From Ulvibacterium marinum (GTDB taxonomy: Bacteria; Bacteroidota; Bacteroidia; Flavobacteriales; Flavobacteriaceae), in the NCBI RefSeq assembly GCF_003626755.1, contig NZ_RBCJ01000002.1:1284315-1348314 (forward strand): a stretch of 64,000 nt of DNA, given 5' to 3'. Both the position numbers and the translations under genes were made by a program. Positions 1-9,573 of the stretch are shown in pieces; position 1 is the stretch's first letter, and every line of letters starts with the position of its first letter. The notes below the pieces were generated by a model, which saw nothing but the letters and a program-made list of their open reading frames with translations, was not told the origin of the DNA and ran no database searches.

Positions 1-979
1 ACCTTTTTCTAAGTGCCTTTATCGTATCCACGAATTGCTTACAGGCCACAAAGGGATCTCCGCCTATACGCCATCCTTGTGTGGAAATGGGGCCAGTGTA
101 CCCAAATTCATAAAGTTTGGCCAACATCCAGGCCATATCTATTTGCCCCTCATTAAAACGAACTGCCTGAAAATTTGATGGTAAAAAGATACCATTAGTG
201 AGGACCACATAATTTAAGTGCTTCATATATTCATTTTTTATGACTTTATCCAGCTCGTCCGAAGCCGCATTGGCGTACCAATGATGGGAGCAAAAAGCCG
301 GACCTATGGCAGTCGCCTTAGCCCCTTTTAATATCTTAAATGTGGACTGGGGTGTATCGCATATCCAATGGATATGAGGATATAAAGCACCAATAATCCC
401 AGATTCCTTACAAGCCTTATCGAAAGCGGCGATGATTTTATAGGCACGTTCCCAATGTCTGTCCTTGGCCCTGGCCGAACCACTTTCTGCAATAGTATCA
501 CCCATCAATTCCCCACGACCACTCAGGGACAAGGAATAATAGGGCTTTATGGGCAGTTGGGACAAGGCCTTAACGTTATTTACAATTTTTGCAATCTCCT
601 CGTCAATTTCAGGAGCCTTGGCATCAATAACGGCTTGCGTAGTACCATGAAAACCCATTACCTTAAATCGTGTTTTCCCGAAGAGGTCCGTTACTTCTTT
701 CCACGTATCCGAATCCGTATGTAACCCAACAAACTCAAATCCATCAAAACCTGCATGATCAGCAGCTGCTAATTTTGCTTTCCAGGAATAGGACCTTCGG
801 TTTCCCGAGTGGAAATTATCAAATAGAACCAAAGGGTTTTTTGGTAACTCCTTAATTATCTTTTCTTCGTAAAATACCTGTCCCTTGCCATTTGAAGCTC
901 TTGTTTGTACAGGAATGCCCATGGCCATTCCTGCTGCAGTTCCAGCCACACGTTTTACAAATGTTCTTCTATCGCTCAT
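1..979 (-). CDS. Sugar phosphate isomerase/epimerase-like TIM-barrel protein, Tat-exported (partial)
   Basis: Reading leftwards from an ATG at 979, an open frame runs for 326 codons to the window edge without a stop. The next codon starts with T, so the protein may end just outside. The N-terminus MSDRRTFVKRVAGTAAG has the twin-arginine signal pattern followed by an alanine/glycine-rich stretch. Downstream segments such as GFDGFEFVGLHTDSD and GYTGPISTQGWRIGGDPF resemble the AP-endonuclease-2/xylose-isomerase-like TIM barrel used for sugar phosphate isomerases and epimerases. It starts 6 bases after the stop of the cytochrome-containing gene at 986-3565, so the two are probably co-transcribed and both act in the periplasm. 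Substrate unknown. Seen: Tat signal and fold-like motifs. Inferred: sugar-related enzymatic role. Confidence 0.75.
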   Translation of the reverse strand, partial: MSDRRTFVKRVAGTAAGMAMGIPVQTRASNGKGQVFYEEKIIKELPKNPLVLFDNFHSGNRRSYSWKAKLAAADHAGFDGFEFVGLHTDSDTWKEVTDLFGKTRFKVMGFHGTTQAVIDAKAPEIDEEIAKIVNNVKALSQLPIKPYYSLSLSGRGELMGDTIAESGSARAKDRHWERAYKIIAAFDKACKESGIIGALYPHIHWICDTPQSTFKILKGAKATAIGPAFCSHHWYANAASDELDKVIKNEYMKHLNYVVLTNGIFLPSNFQAVRFNEGQIDMAWMLAKLYEFGYTGPISTQGWRIGGDPFVACKQFVDTIKALRKR

Positions 980-985
980 AAATCT

Positions 986-3565
986 CTATTTTAACTGGCT
1001 TAGATATGTAATCAAATCGTTGAATTCCAATGGAATCATAGTCCTTTCCAGCCCTTCTGGCATCAAGGAACTTTCCATCACCCCATAGGACGAGGGGTTT
1101 TTAAACGTATCATATTCTCCGTTTGTATTCATCAACTCGGCATAGTTAAGATGTACATCAATCTGTCTTCCCGTATGCCTAGTCCCTTCTGCATCCACCA
1201 AATACCAGCCCTGCCATTCCGGGGAAATCTCCAAAGAGGGTTCCAAAACCGCCGAAATTAGTTGGGAGATGGATTTACTGTCTCCAATATTGGACAATTC
1301 AGGACCAAAAGATCCCCCCCAACCATTTACCTTGTGACAACTTGTACAGAGACCGATTCTATTTTCAAAAACCAATCGCCCGATTTCGGAATTCCCGTTG
1401 CCTTTTACCGATGCATAATCGGCTTCATTAAATGGCGCGGTAACATCTTTAAAACAATTATTCCAAATGGAAAAAGCAGTTTCCGAGATTTGGTATTTGG
1501 TATTTTCAACCCATTCCTCGATTTCAGATCTTGTTGTATCATCCAGTCTAGCCGCACAGAGATACTTTAGGGCGGCATATTGTAGGATTTCGTCATTTTC
1601 ATTAAGCATGCCCAGTACCTTCTTGATGTATTTTTGCGGGCCGTAACTCAGTTCCTGCACGGCCATTGATCGGGCAATTGATGTAAAATCAGTATTGAAA
1701 GCGACGGTTTGCAGTGCCCAACTGAAATCGGTTCCCGGTATTTTTTGAATGGCCTTTATTAGGGCGATTTGAAGCCTCCCGGACTTGGCATTCCCGAGAA
1801 GTTCTTCGATAATCGCCTTATTTGACTTAAAATCCTGCAAGTAAGGTATTGCCATTGCCTTTACCTCCTCGCCTATAACCGGGTTCTTCAAAATATCCTT
1901 AATAAACGATTTGGGCAGTTCCCTCGGGATTGTGGAACTTCTACCGGATCTTTTCCTTATCCTGTCCATGAAATCAGGTTGCAAATGCCGAACGGTTGCC
2001 AAAAAACTCTCGAAAAGTTGGGGCGGTATTTGGTTTTCCCTCAATGTACTGTACAAATGAGGCTCCATTTCGGTGATACCTTTTTTGGCTATATACATCA
2101 AGGTCATCCTCTGCATATCCTGATTTCTATCTCTCAACAAGGAAAGTATGGACGTCTTATTCAAGTTTTTCTTTACCTTAAAAAGGGTCAATAGACCTTG
2201 TAAACGCAGGTGGGGATTGTCACTTTTTATTAAGGGAAGTAATTCTTCGAGGCCAGCATTTTTTGCCAGGGAGTGCCGGGTAATGGCCAATTCAAAAAGA
2301 TCTTTTTGTTCGAGGTCAGCAATAAGCTGGTCTACGCTCCTTGTATCTTTTTTAAATATATTGATGCTACGCTCTGAGTATGGTTGTTTTGATACGACTG
2401 ATTTAGACTTTACCCGCCATAAACGCCCACTACCATGATTAGGGTATTCCCGTAAGACCCAATCCGTAATATATAGGTCTCCCCTACTATTTGTGGCCAA
2501 CGAAACAGGATGAAAAGAGGCATCCCCCTGAATCAACACTTCGGGAATACCTTTTACGGAGGAGCCGTTTTGATCAAGAGGGATGCGAACCATGTTGTTC
2601 TCCTCCCAAATATTCACCAACATTTGAGAAGCGTAGGGGTCTCCAAAATTGGTAAAACTCCCATCGATCATGGCGCAAGGTGCCTCTCCCAAAGGAGCGG
2701 AAAAGGGCAATGTTCCCGGTAATTCCCCATTCCAAGAAGAAAAAGGATGTATACCACTTCCGCCGTATACCGATTTGTATCCGTAATCCCCACCGGGTAC
2801 AATCTCAATCAATCGATTTGGGCCTCGGCTGTCAGGATCGTTATCGGTTACAAAAAGTCGACCTTCGCTATTAAACTTCAAATCGAACGGGTTCCAGAAA
2901 CCGGTGGCCAATTCCTCCAATTGGCTACCATCTACCTTGCATCGAAAGACATTACCGCCGTCACCATATCCCTCAATTTGCGAACCATCGGTTCCCTTAA
3001 TGGTCCAAGGGTTTCCCCCTACATTTCCCCTGGAGACATAAAGCCAATCATCTTCACCTAGGGCAAGCCCCAAAATTCCCGCATGGTCATAAACATTTTT
3101 GGGCTCCACCATAGTAACTATTGCCCTCTTCATATCGCTCACACCATTTTTATCATGGTCAAGATATTGGAATACTCCGTTTTTGGTAGTCAAAAACAAA
3201 CCATGTTCTAAATTGTAATGTAGATTCATCCCATCTTCTATACTATCGGCAAAAACTATCCATTTGTCCGGGATACCATCATCATTTTCATCTACCGATT
3301 TTTTGATTAAATCAAACTTTGGTCCTTGATAGTTATTTGGAGGAGTATGGGTATGGGATTCTAAAACATAAATGGCATCGTTTTCATCGATGGCCATTCC
3401 AATGGGCGTCTTAATACTTGGATGTTCCGCAATCAGTTGCAACGAAAGGTTAGGATCATGGAGAATGATGTTGCTATGGGAGGAGGGCTCTTCCGCGCAG
3501 GAAACCAAGAATACCGTAATGCAAATTACACTCCAATTGAAACTATACTGTAATAAAGACATCAT
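986..3565 (-). CDS. PVC-type membrane-bound dehydrogenase / HEAT / c-type cytochrome lipoprotein
   Basis: 859 residues. The N-terminus ends in a lipobox (FLVSC, about residues 19-23), so it is probably an outer-envelope lipoprotein. Residues of roughly 35-390 look like the glucose/sorbosone-dehydrogenase-type beta-propeller (HAGILGLALGEDDWLYVSRG, FNSEGRLFVTDNDPDSRGPN). A helical HEAT-like middle follows (about 410-720). The C-terminus carries a c-type haem site CTSCH at about 740-744, with a downstream Met-containing segment (SLMPEGL) that could give the axial ligand. This propeller-HEAT-haem order is known from Planctomycetes-type proteins and Bacteroidota relatives, proposed to oxidise sugars or alcohols. 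It is probably an operon with the Tat isomerase-like gene at 1-979. Substrate not deducible. Confidence 0.8.
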   Translation of the reverse strand: MMSLLQYSFNWSVICITVFLVSCAEEPSSHSNIILHDPNLSLQLIAEHPSIKTPIGMAIDENDAIYVLESHTHTPPNNYQGPKFDLIKKSVDENDDGIPDKWIVFADSIEDGMNLHYNLEHGLFLTTKNGVFQYLDHDKNGVSDMKRAIVTMVEPKNVYDHAGILGLALGEDDWLYVSRGNVGGNPWTIKGTDGSQIEGYGDGGNVFRCKVDGSQLEELATGFWNPFDLKFNSEGRLFVTDNDPDSRGPNRLIEIVPGGDYGYKSVYGGSGIHPFSSWNGELPGTLPFSAPLGEAPCAMIDGSFTNFGDPYASQMLVNIWEENNMVRIPLDQNGSSVKGIPEVLIQGDASFHPVSLATNSRGDLYITDWVLREYPNHGSGRLWRVKSKSVVSKQPYSERSINIFKKDTRSVDQLIADLEQKDLFELAITRHSLAKNAGLEELLPLIKSDNPHLRLQGLLTLFKVKKNLNKTSILSLLRDRNQDMQRMTLMYIAKKGITEMEPHLYSTLRENQIPPQLFESFLATVRHLQPDFMDRIRKRSGRSSTIPRELPKSFIKDILKNPVIGEEVKAMAIPYLQDFKSNKAIIEELLGNAKSGRLQIALIKAIQKIPGTDFSWALQTVAFNTDFTSIARSMAVQELSYGPQKYIKKVLGMLNENDEILQYAALKYLCAARLDDTTRSEIEEWVENTKYQISETAFSIWNNCFKDVTAPFNEADYASVKGNGNSEIGRLVFENRIGLCTSCHKVNGWGGSFGPELSNIGDSKSISQLISAVLEPSLEISPEWQGWYLVDAEGTRHTGRQIDVHLNYAELMNTNGEYDTFKNPSSYGVMESSLMPEGLERTMIPLEFNDLITYLSQLK

Positions 3566-3599
3566 GGGAAAAAACTCCTAAGAATTAATTTTTTAATCT

Positions 3600-3623
3600 A
3601 GAGACTGTTTTGAAACAGTCTCT
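3600..3623. terminator. Perfect inverted repeat between two minus-strand genes
   Basis: AGAGACTGTTT-TG-AAACAGTCTCT forms an 11-bp perfect stem with a 2-base gap. It lies downstream of the gene at 3816-6881 and upstream of 986-3565. It could end transcription of the former, but on the minus strand it is followed by an A-rich rather than U-rich tract, so a terminator is not certain. The rest of 3566-3815 contains no gene I can support. Confidence 0.45.
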
Positions 3624-3815
3624 TATTCTATGCATGTTTAAAGTACAGATTTCGAAAATGCCATCAAAATCCTTTTCTATCATAAGCCAACCATTTTTTG
3701 CATGGGTAGCTATTCCCTGGCAGGTCGATATAGGGTATCCAAACACTACCAAACTGGAGAAATTTCTTTTTTGCTACATTAAGCTATTCTTTCTAATTAA
3801 GGAGATGATTTAAAT

Positions 3816-6800
3816 CTAAAGTGGTTCCTTTTCCATAGTCAAGGCATGTATGGTATTCTGAATGGTTCCTTGCATAGGGTCACCGTTTTGGGAAGCCAGA
3901 TTGTAGTTTATCGTCATAACGTCCACGGGCTGTATATCCGGAATATAAAGTTTTACGGCTTTCCCATCGTGAAGTAATTCCACTTTGGAGATGTCCAAGG
4001 TTAGTTCGTCATAACGATCGGAACCGTATTTGCTACTTCTTACGAGGTTCCAAGTCTTTATCTCAAAATTCCCGACATCCTTGGCCTTGTTTTGATCTAA
4101 AGGCTGTTCAAAAACCAACTGCACCGATGACCTTGCTACCTTAAGGTCAACGGGAAGCGTTAGCGGTTTTCCGGTATAACGAACCCGATAAAGTCCCCCG
4201 CCCCGTAGCATTTGGTTGGTACCCCAGGCCGACATGCCACAGGCGTATAATTGTCCATCAGCGGGATTGAACCTTCCGCGCATAACACCCGTCAAAAATT
4301 TGACTCCAGGCAAATCAATGACACCGCCTTGCATCTGACCCTTCACTTTCTCATGAAGTACTAATTGGATTTTACCATAACCATAAGAGAAACTCAAAAG
4401 ACTTCCATTTAGGGGTCCCCATTTTTCGCTATCTATCCATAAGAGTTCAGAGGGAGACCGGTCAAATTGCATGTCCACCCAGACCATGGGTTGTTCCATC
4501 GCAACTCTGGTGGTATCTTTGGGCGGACCATACCCCCACATATTACCGTAGAATTTACCTTTTCCATCGACCCAATTAATACGATTCATAGGGTTCCAAA
4601 ACCCTTGTTGATCGGTAACCAAAAAGCTACCGTCCGGATTAATACATACTCCATTGGCCGCCCTAAAACCAGTAGCAATGATATCGGTTTGGGAGCCATC
4701 CTTACTGACTTTTAGCAAGGTACCGTGCTGGGGTACCAAGGCCTCCCTTGCATGACGCCCACTCTTGGCATAATACAAATTCCCCTGAGCATCTGCCTGA
4801 AGCCCCATGGCGAACTCGTGGAAATGGTCGGTTACCTGATGATCATGATTAAAGCTTTCATAGAAATCGGTTTCATTATCCCCATTAAAATCATGCAATA
4901 AGACCAACTGATCTCGACAGATTACATAGATATTATCATTTAGTACTTTTATACCCAGCGGCTGAAAAAGACCGGAACCAATTCTTTGCCAGGTAAGTTG
5001 TCCTGTAGTATCCGTAAGTCCACTAATCACCCAAACATCGCCATCCGTGGCGCAAACCACGGCCTTGTTCGCATCACCCATAAAGTCGATACCGCTCAAC
5101 TTCATCCTACAGGCCCACGGGTTATCGAATGGAGGGGTCAATTGGTCTACCGAAAAAAGGCCATCTTCATTTCCTGAGGTAATTGTAGTTTTTATCTTCT
5201 CGGGATAATGTGCGGGACCACTTGAAGTATATTGCGCCAATGATTCGGGTAGGCTTGAAGCGGCCAAAGCGTTCAAATTCTTTACGGATGAATCTGCAAT
5301 AAATAACTTGAGGTTCACTGACGTTCCATGTTGAACCTTAAGTATTACGTAACCTTCCTCCTCTTCGAGCACAGCACCTTCACCCACGAGAGCTACTTCA
5401 TTAGCTACCGGTGCCACTTTCATTTTTAAATTAGAGGTCGATGGACTGATATTTAACGTTCGGGTAAAGATGGTTTCCTTGCCTCGTTCCTCTACACCCA
5501 ATTCTTCCAGAATATTGGCATTTCCCACGGTGTAGGAAATAATCGTGTGATTTTCATAGTGATATAGTCCCTTGTAATCTGCCCAACTTTTGGGTAACGG
5601 CCCAAAAGCTCTACCGTCCCGAGCCCGAAATCTCGGATCTTCAAAAGAACCTGTTTCGGGATTGGCCCATCCCGGGCCTACTGGAGTTTCAAAATGAAGT
5701 TTCCCTACCGTCCTAGGATACGTCTCATGTTTATCATTGAGAAGAATCCCGTCCCAGTCTATAAATCCCTCACCGGTCCATCCCCCGGCAACACGCATAA
5801 CGTCATGATCAAATATCATCCAGGCCTTGCCTTTGGACACTCCCCCATCCCCTTTGTCCAAACGGATGGCAATACCTTTATACGCAAAATTGTTCTTGCT
5901 ATAGTCCTCATCAGGATATGGGGCGGGTCCTGGGGAATGATATCGTTCCGGTCCGGTTTCTTCATCCACCAACTCATAGGTGTTGATCAAAAAATTTCCA
6001 TAATCCATGTCCGACCAGGGTTGGTAGGGTTTGGCTTCAGGACCTTGTGAAGTTCCTTTAGGCAGACCGGCCAAATAGCCTGGAGAATTGGCAATATAGT
6101 TTTCCTCTTTGTTTTCCTTGATGTATTTATGACGTATATAGGAGATGACATCATATTTTTCCCTTGGGGTCAGCGTTGGTTGTGGTGGCATGGAACCATA
6201 ACCGCGGCTTATGGTCCGGTACATGGAGAAAGCATCGCTACCGGCCTTTAACGGTTGCTCCCAAAACTTGGTGGACAGCGGAATTGAACCTTCTACCTCA
6301 TCGGTTCCGTGGCAGTTGATACAATTAGCGGAATATATCCGTTCCCCTCTTTGGTATCCTTCGCGATCCGTACTGGCAATGATACCAGCATGGTCAATAT
6401 TGGTCTCGGATTCGGAAAGATCTGACTCGGAAAGCACATATACAATAGTAGAGCGATCTATCTGAAAGGGTTCATTGGATAACCTCGAGGCCCTAAATGG
6501 GGATACCTCATCATTTATCCTAAGTTCCCCAGAAAACGTATTTTCTTTAAATGTACCTTCCAACTTGGCCGCATTTCCAAAAAGTTCGAAGTTCCCCGAA
6601 AAACGGTCCGAGGTAATGGAAACATTTTCAAGGTTGAATGTCCCCCAATCCAAAGAGACCAGTGAAGCTTGATTATCTCCACCTGATTTCACCAATTTTA
6701 GAATTCCTTTGGGGTTTTCATCCCCAAGGTCAATCTCATAGTCCCAAGACTCTTCAAGGACCTTTGATCCACAACCGGTTAAATTGAGTAAAATTGAAGA

Positions 6801-6881
6801 AATCAATATCCAAAGGAGGTATTGGGGAAAGTTACTTTTTCGTGAACACCATTTTTCCCTTGTCCTGATTTGGAGTTTCAT
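3816..6881 (-). CDS. Large c-type cytochrome / beta-propeller lipoprotein (DUF6797-like)
   Basis: 1021 residues. A membrane segment and lipobox (LTGC, C37) mark it as a lipoprotein. Residues 40-140 form a small beta-rich domain. A class I cytochrome c domain follows, with CINCH at 187-191 and GSMPPQ supplying the probable Met ligand. Next comes a long middle region (ASPIC-free, with DHDVMRVAGGWTGEGFIDWDGI) that I associate with the DUF6797 family, then a propeller-like region (WVISGLTDTTGQLTW, GFRAANGVCINPDGSFLVTDQQG) and a C-terminal beta domain. Proteins of this layout are periplasmic and thought to take part in sugar or alcohol oxidation. It is the second haem lipoprotein in tandem with 986-3565, but 250 bases and an inverted repeat separate them. 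The family name is from memory and not verified. Confidence 0.7.
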   Translation of the reverse strand: MKLQIRTREKWCSRKSNFPQYLLWILISSILLNLTGCGSKVLEESWDYEIDLGDENPKGILKLVKSGGDNQASLVSLDWGTFNLENVSITSDRFSGNFELFGNAAKLEGTFKENTFSGELRINDEVSPFRASRLSNEPFQIDRSTIVYVLSESDLSESETNIDHAGIIASTDREGYQRGERIYSANCINCHGTDEVEGSIPLSTKFWEQPLKAGSDAFSMYRTISRGYGSMPPQPTLTPREKYDVISYIRHKYIKENKEENYIANSPGYLAGLPKGTSQGPEAKPYQPWSDMDYGNFLINTYELVDEETGPERYHSPGPAPYPDEDYSKNNFAYKGIAIRLDKGDGGVSKGKAWMIFDHDVMRVAGGWTGEGFIDWDGILLNDKHETYPRTVGKLHFETPVGPGWANPETGSFEDPRFRARDGRAFGPLPKSWADYKGLYHYENHTIISYTVGNANILEELGVEERGKETIFTRTLNISPSTSNLKMKVAPVANEVALVGEGAVLEEEEGYVILKVQHGTSVNLKLFIADSSVKNLNALAASSLPESLAQYTSSGPAHYPEKIKTTITSGNEDGLFSVDQLTPPFDNPWACRMKLSGIDFMGDANKAVVCATDGDVWVISGLTDTTGQLTWQRIGSGLFQPLGIKVLNDNIYVICRDQLVLLHDFNGDNETDFYESFNHDHQVTDHFHEFAMGLQADAQGNLYYAKSGRHAREALVPQHGTLLKVSKDGSQTDIIATGFRAANGVCINPDGSFLVTDQQGFWNPMNRINWVDGKGKFYGNMWGYGPPKDTTRVAMEQPMVWVDMQFDRSPSELLWIDSEKWGPLNGSLLSFSYGYGKIQLVLHEKVKGQMQGGVIDLPGVKFLTGVMRGRFNPADGQLYACGMSAWGTNQMLRGGGLYRVRYTGKPLTLPVDLKVARSSVQLVFEQPLDQNKAKDVGNFEIKTWNLVRSSKYGSDRYDELTLDISKVELLHDGKAVKLYIPDIQPVDVMTINYNLASQNGDPMQGTIQNTIHALTMEKEPL

Positions 6882-6990
6882 ATTTTTGTTTTGTTGAATC
6901 GGTTGGTGAAAACGAGACTCTTTTTGAATCCTAATAAAGCCTATTCCCTAAAAATATAAAAATAATGGACTTCCAATACCAAAGGCCGCA

Positions 6991-8370
6991 TCAATGATTA
7001 TGGCAAATATGATTTTCCAATTGGTGAAAGACTTCGGTAGGTGGTATTTGCTCCTTTAAGTTTGCTGAGCTATTGTTAGTAATGAAAATAGGGTAATCGT
7101 CCACGTGCTCTGGAATCCTACCATGTGACCCCTTTATTAAACTGGCATCCAAGGGAATGATATCCATTACTGTTCTAAACCCCAATTTCTTTTTGATAAG
7201 TTTACCAATAACCTTGGGCATCACCCATCTATCATTTGGGTCCGTATGCATTTCCACTGGATCGTAACCCGGTTTTTTGTGAATATCCACCATACGGGCA
7301 AAATCTGGGGCCTTGGCATCGTCCAACCAAAAATAATAGGTGAACCAGGAATCCTTGTCCGCTATAACTACCAGATCACCACAACGGTCATGATTTAAAT
7401 TAGCCTCCTTTATTTCCTGTCCCGACAGTACTTTTTCTACCCCCTCTACTTTTTCCAATGCTTCCCGTACTTTGGATTTGATGGAGCCATCGTTTAGATA
7501 CACATGTGCAATCTGATGATCCGCTACGGCAAAGGCCTTGCTAGCGCCGGCATCCAAAAGCTCTAATCCCCTCTCCGTGCGAATGTTTACATAGCCCGCT
7601 TTTCGAAGTATCCGATTTAAGTGTACTGGGCGGTTCACGTTGGTAATTCCATATTCCGAAAGCAGGATAATATGTGCTTCTTGTTTCTGATAATGTTCTA
7701 CCAATTGTTTTACCACACCGTCAATCTCTCGCAAATCCTTGGATATGATGTTGAAATCAAGGCCATAGCGTTGCAGGTTATAATCCAGATGGGGAAGGTA
7801 GACCAACGTAAGCGTTGGGTTGTAAATTTCATCCGTTCGCAGGGTGGCATCCGCTATCCATTGGCTAGACTTTATGGATGTTTTCGGGCCCCAAAAATGG
7901 AACAACGGAAACGTTCCCAATTCCTCTTGTAGGGTATCCCGTAAGGTGGCAGGGTGGGAATAGATATCGGGTATCTTTCTTCCATCCGCCAAATAATTGG
8001 GTCGTGGCGTTACATTATAATCGGTATTGGCATACATGTTATACCACCAAAATAAATTGGCGCAGGTAAAATTCGAATCTTGCTTTTTTAGTTTGTCCCA
8101 GATTTTTTCACTTTGAACCAACTTATTGGATTGCCTCCAAAATTTCACCTCACATTCGTCCTTAAAATACCATCCGTTGCCTACGATACCATGTTCCGAA
8201 GGGTATTTCCCAGTGAGGTAGGTCGATTGCGCCGAACAGGTAACTGCGGGAAGTACGGGTTGGATAACTGTTGATTTACCTTGTTCTAAAAAGGATTTTA
8301 TAAAGGGCGTATGCTCCCCAATGAGTCGTTTGGTCAATCCTACTACATTAATCACCGCCGTTTTTTGCAT
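6991..8370 (-). CDS. eboF: EboF: alkaline-phosphatase-superfamily nucleotide pyrophosphatase/phosphodiesterase
   Basis: 459 residues, cytosolic (no signal). The N-terminal NVVGLTKRLI and PAVTCSAQSTYLTGKYPSEH segments match the type I phosphodiesterase/nucleotide pyrophosphatase fold, with the Thr of PAVTCS as the probable nucleophile. The first metal-site segment reads NVVGL rather than the usual Asp-containing motif. KGSHGRIPEH near the C-terminus and SEYGITNV in the middle give the expected metal-binding His/Asp cluster. It is the last gene of the ebo cluster, starting 4 bases after eboE's stop. In known ebo clusters this protein is required together with EboA-E for making or moving a secondary metabolite; its substrate is unknown. 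Confidence 0.85.
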   Translation of the reverse strand: MQKTAVINVVGLTKRLIGEHTPFIKSFLEQGKSTVIQPVLPAVTCSAQSTYLTGKYPSEHGIVGNGWYFKDECEVKFWRQSNKLVQSEKIWDKLKKQDSNFTCANLFWWYNMYANTDYNVTPRPNYLADGRKIPDIYSHPATLRDTLQEELGTFPLFHFWGPKTSIKSSQWIADATLRTDEIYNPTLTLVYLPHLDYNLQRYGLDFNIISKDLREIDGVVKQLVEHYQKQEAHIILLSEYGITNVNRPVHLNRILRKAGYVNIRTERGLELLDAGASKAFAVADHQIAHVYLNDGSIKSKVREALEKVEGVEKVLSGQEIKEANLNHDRCGDLVVIADKDSWFTYYFWLDDAKAPDFARMVDIHKKPGYDPVEMHTDPNDRWVMPKVIGKLIKKKLGFRTVMDIIPLDASLIKGSHGRIPEHVDDYPIFITNNSSANLKEQIPPTEVFHQLENHICHNH

Positions 8371-8374
8371 AGGA

Positions 8375-9568
8375 TTACAATCTATCCTTTAACCAATTGA
8401 TTTCCCGAATAATCGATTCCGACAATTCGCGCTTTAATGCTTTTGGAAGCACGTCCCAGGTGTAGGTCTCGATTTCCAAATGTTTGGAAACGGCATGTTT
8501 TTTCAGATAGTCGATTACTTTCAAAATATGGTCCTGAGTAGAATACAAAGTGTCGAAGCGCTCCAAAAAAATAGGAACGTGAAAGTGAGCCCTTAACTCG
8601 GTAAAATCATTTTTTTGCTCTAAAACTATAGGTAAGTCGTTATAAGTCTTCACTTTGCCATCCTTTTTTTCAGTAACTTGATGCAAATAGGTGGGTTCAT
8701 CAAAACGGGCAAGAGATGCCCAAATTGCATCTTGATTCTCTTCGTCAAAAAGTATTTTTAGAGCAGCACTAACTTGAATCTTTCCAATCTGGATCCCTAT
8801 ATCGGCAAACTTTTGAAAGGTATATTCCGGTTCTTCGTAGGCCAAGGAAAAATGACAAATGTCGTAACAAACCGTGATATGTTTTTTAATCAAGCCCTCG
8901 GCTTCGTCGGCGGTAATCCCAATTCTATCCTGTAACAGTGGAATGGCTATCGGCAGTAAATATTCTGCAAAAAAATGAACTACCTCCTCACTATTCTCCA
9001 GAAGACCGTCCGGTTCGGGCTCAATATCCAAATGTAAATATTTGCCTGTAGTAGATTCTAGATTACCAAGTTGTAAAACGATTTCCGCGAGGTGTTCGGC
9101 ACCTGTTTCAAAGGCCTTTTTCTTTAGTTCTTCGCTCGCGTGCCAGTATTTGTAACTAACAGGTGAGGTAGAAATCCCACCTGACATTCCACTGGGAAGT
9201 AATTCCACCAACTGCTCAAAAAGGCGTTTGGTATATGTTACCCTTTCCCGCGTTGTCCAATCCGGGGCATGCACCTCTTCCTTTACACGTTCATCATGGA
9301 AGTTTCCATAGGGGAACCCATTCATAGTGAACACATAAAGGTCGTGTTGCGTCAACCATTCCTTGAATTCCATTAAATGCCCCTCTTCATCAAGTTCTTC
9401 GCTGGCCTTATTGGACAAACGTAAACCTAATCCAAAAGGACGATCGGGAGATACCTTTGCCTTAATACCAGGAACATATTCCTTTAGACTATTAAATGTA
9501 CTTTCCCAATTTGATCCTGGATGAATATTTGTGCAATAGGTAAGTTGAGTAGTGGTGCTTATATGCAT
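8375..9568 (-). CDS. eboE: EboE: TIM-barrel (xylose-isomerase-like) metabolite traffic protein
   Basis: About 398 residues. I place the start at the ATG at 9568 (MHISTTTQLTYC), 5 bases past the eboD stop, rather than at an upstream TTG that would overlap eboD. The opening LTYCTNIHPGSNW is characteristic of EboE proteins. LHLDIEPEPDG, CYDICHFSLAYEEP and GKIQVSAAL fit an AP-endonuclease/xylose-isomerase-like TIM barrel with acidic and His metal ligands. Cytoplasmic. Tightly packed between eboD and eboF, so co-transcription is near certain. The reaction is unknown in any organism to my knowledge. Confidence 0.87.
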   Translation of the reverse strand: MHISTTTQLTYCTNIHPGSNWESTFNSLKEYVPGIKAKVSPDRPFGLGLRLSNKASEELDEEGHLMEFKEWLTQHDLYVFTMNGFPYGNFHDERVKEEVHAPDWTTRERVTYTKRLFEQLVELLPSGMSGGISTSPVSYKYWHASEELKKKAFETGAEHLAEIVLQLGNLESTTGKYLHLDIEPEPDGLLENSEEVVHFFAEYLLPIAIPLLQDRIGITADEAEGLIKKHITVCYDICHFSLAYEEPEYTFQKFADIGIQIGKIQVSAALKILFDEENQDAIWASLARFDEPTYLHQVTEKKDGKVKTYNDLPIVLEQKNDFTELRAHFHVPIFLERFDTLYSTQDHILKVIDYLKKHAVSKHLEIETYTWDVLPKALKRELSESIIREINWLKDRL

Positions 9569-9573
9569 TTTAG

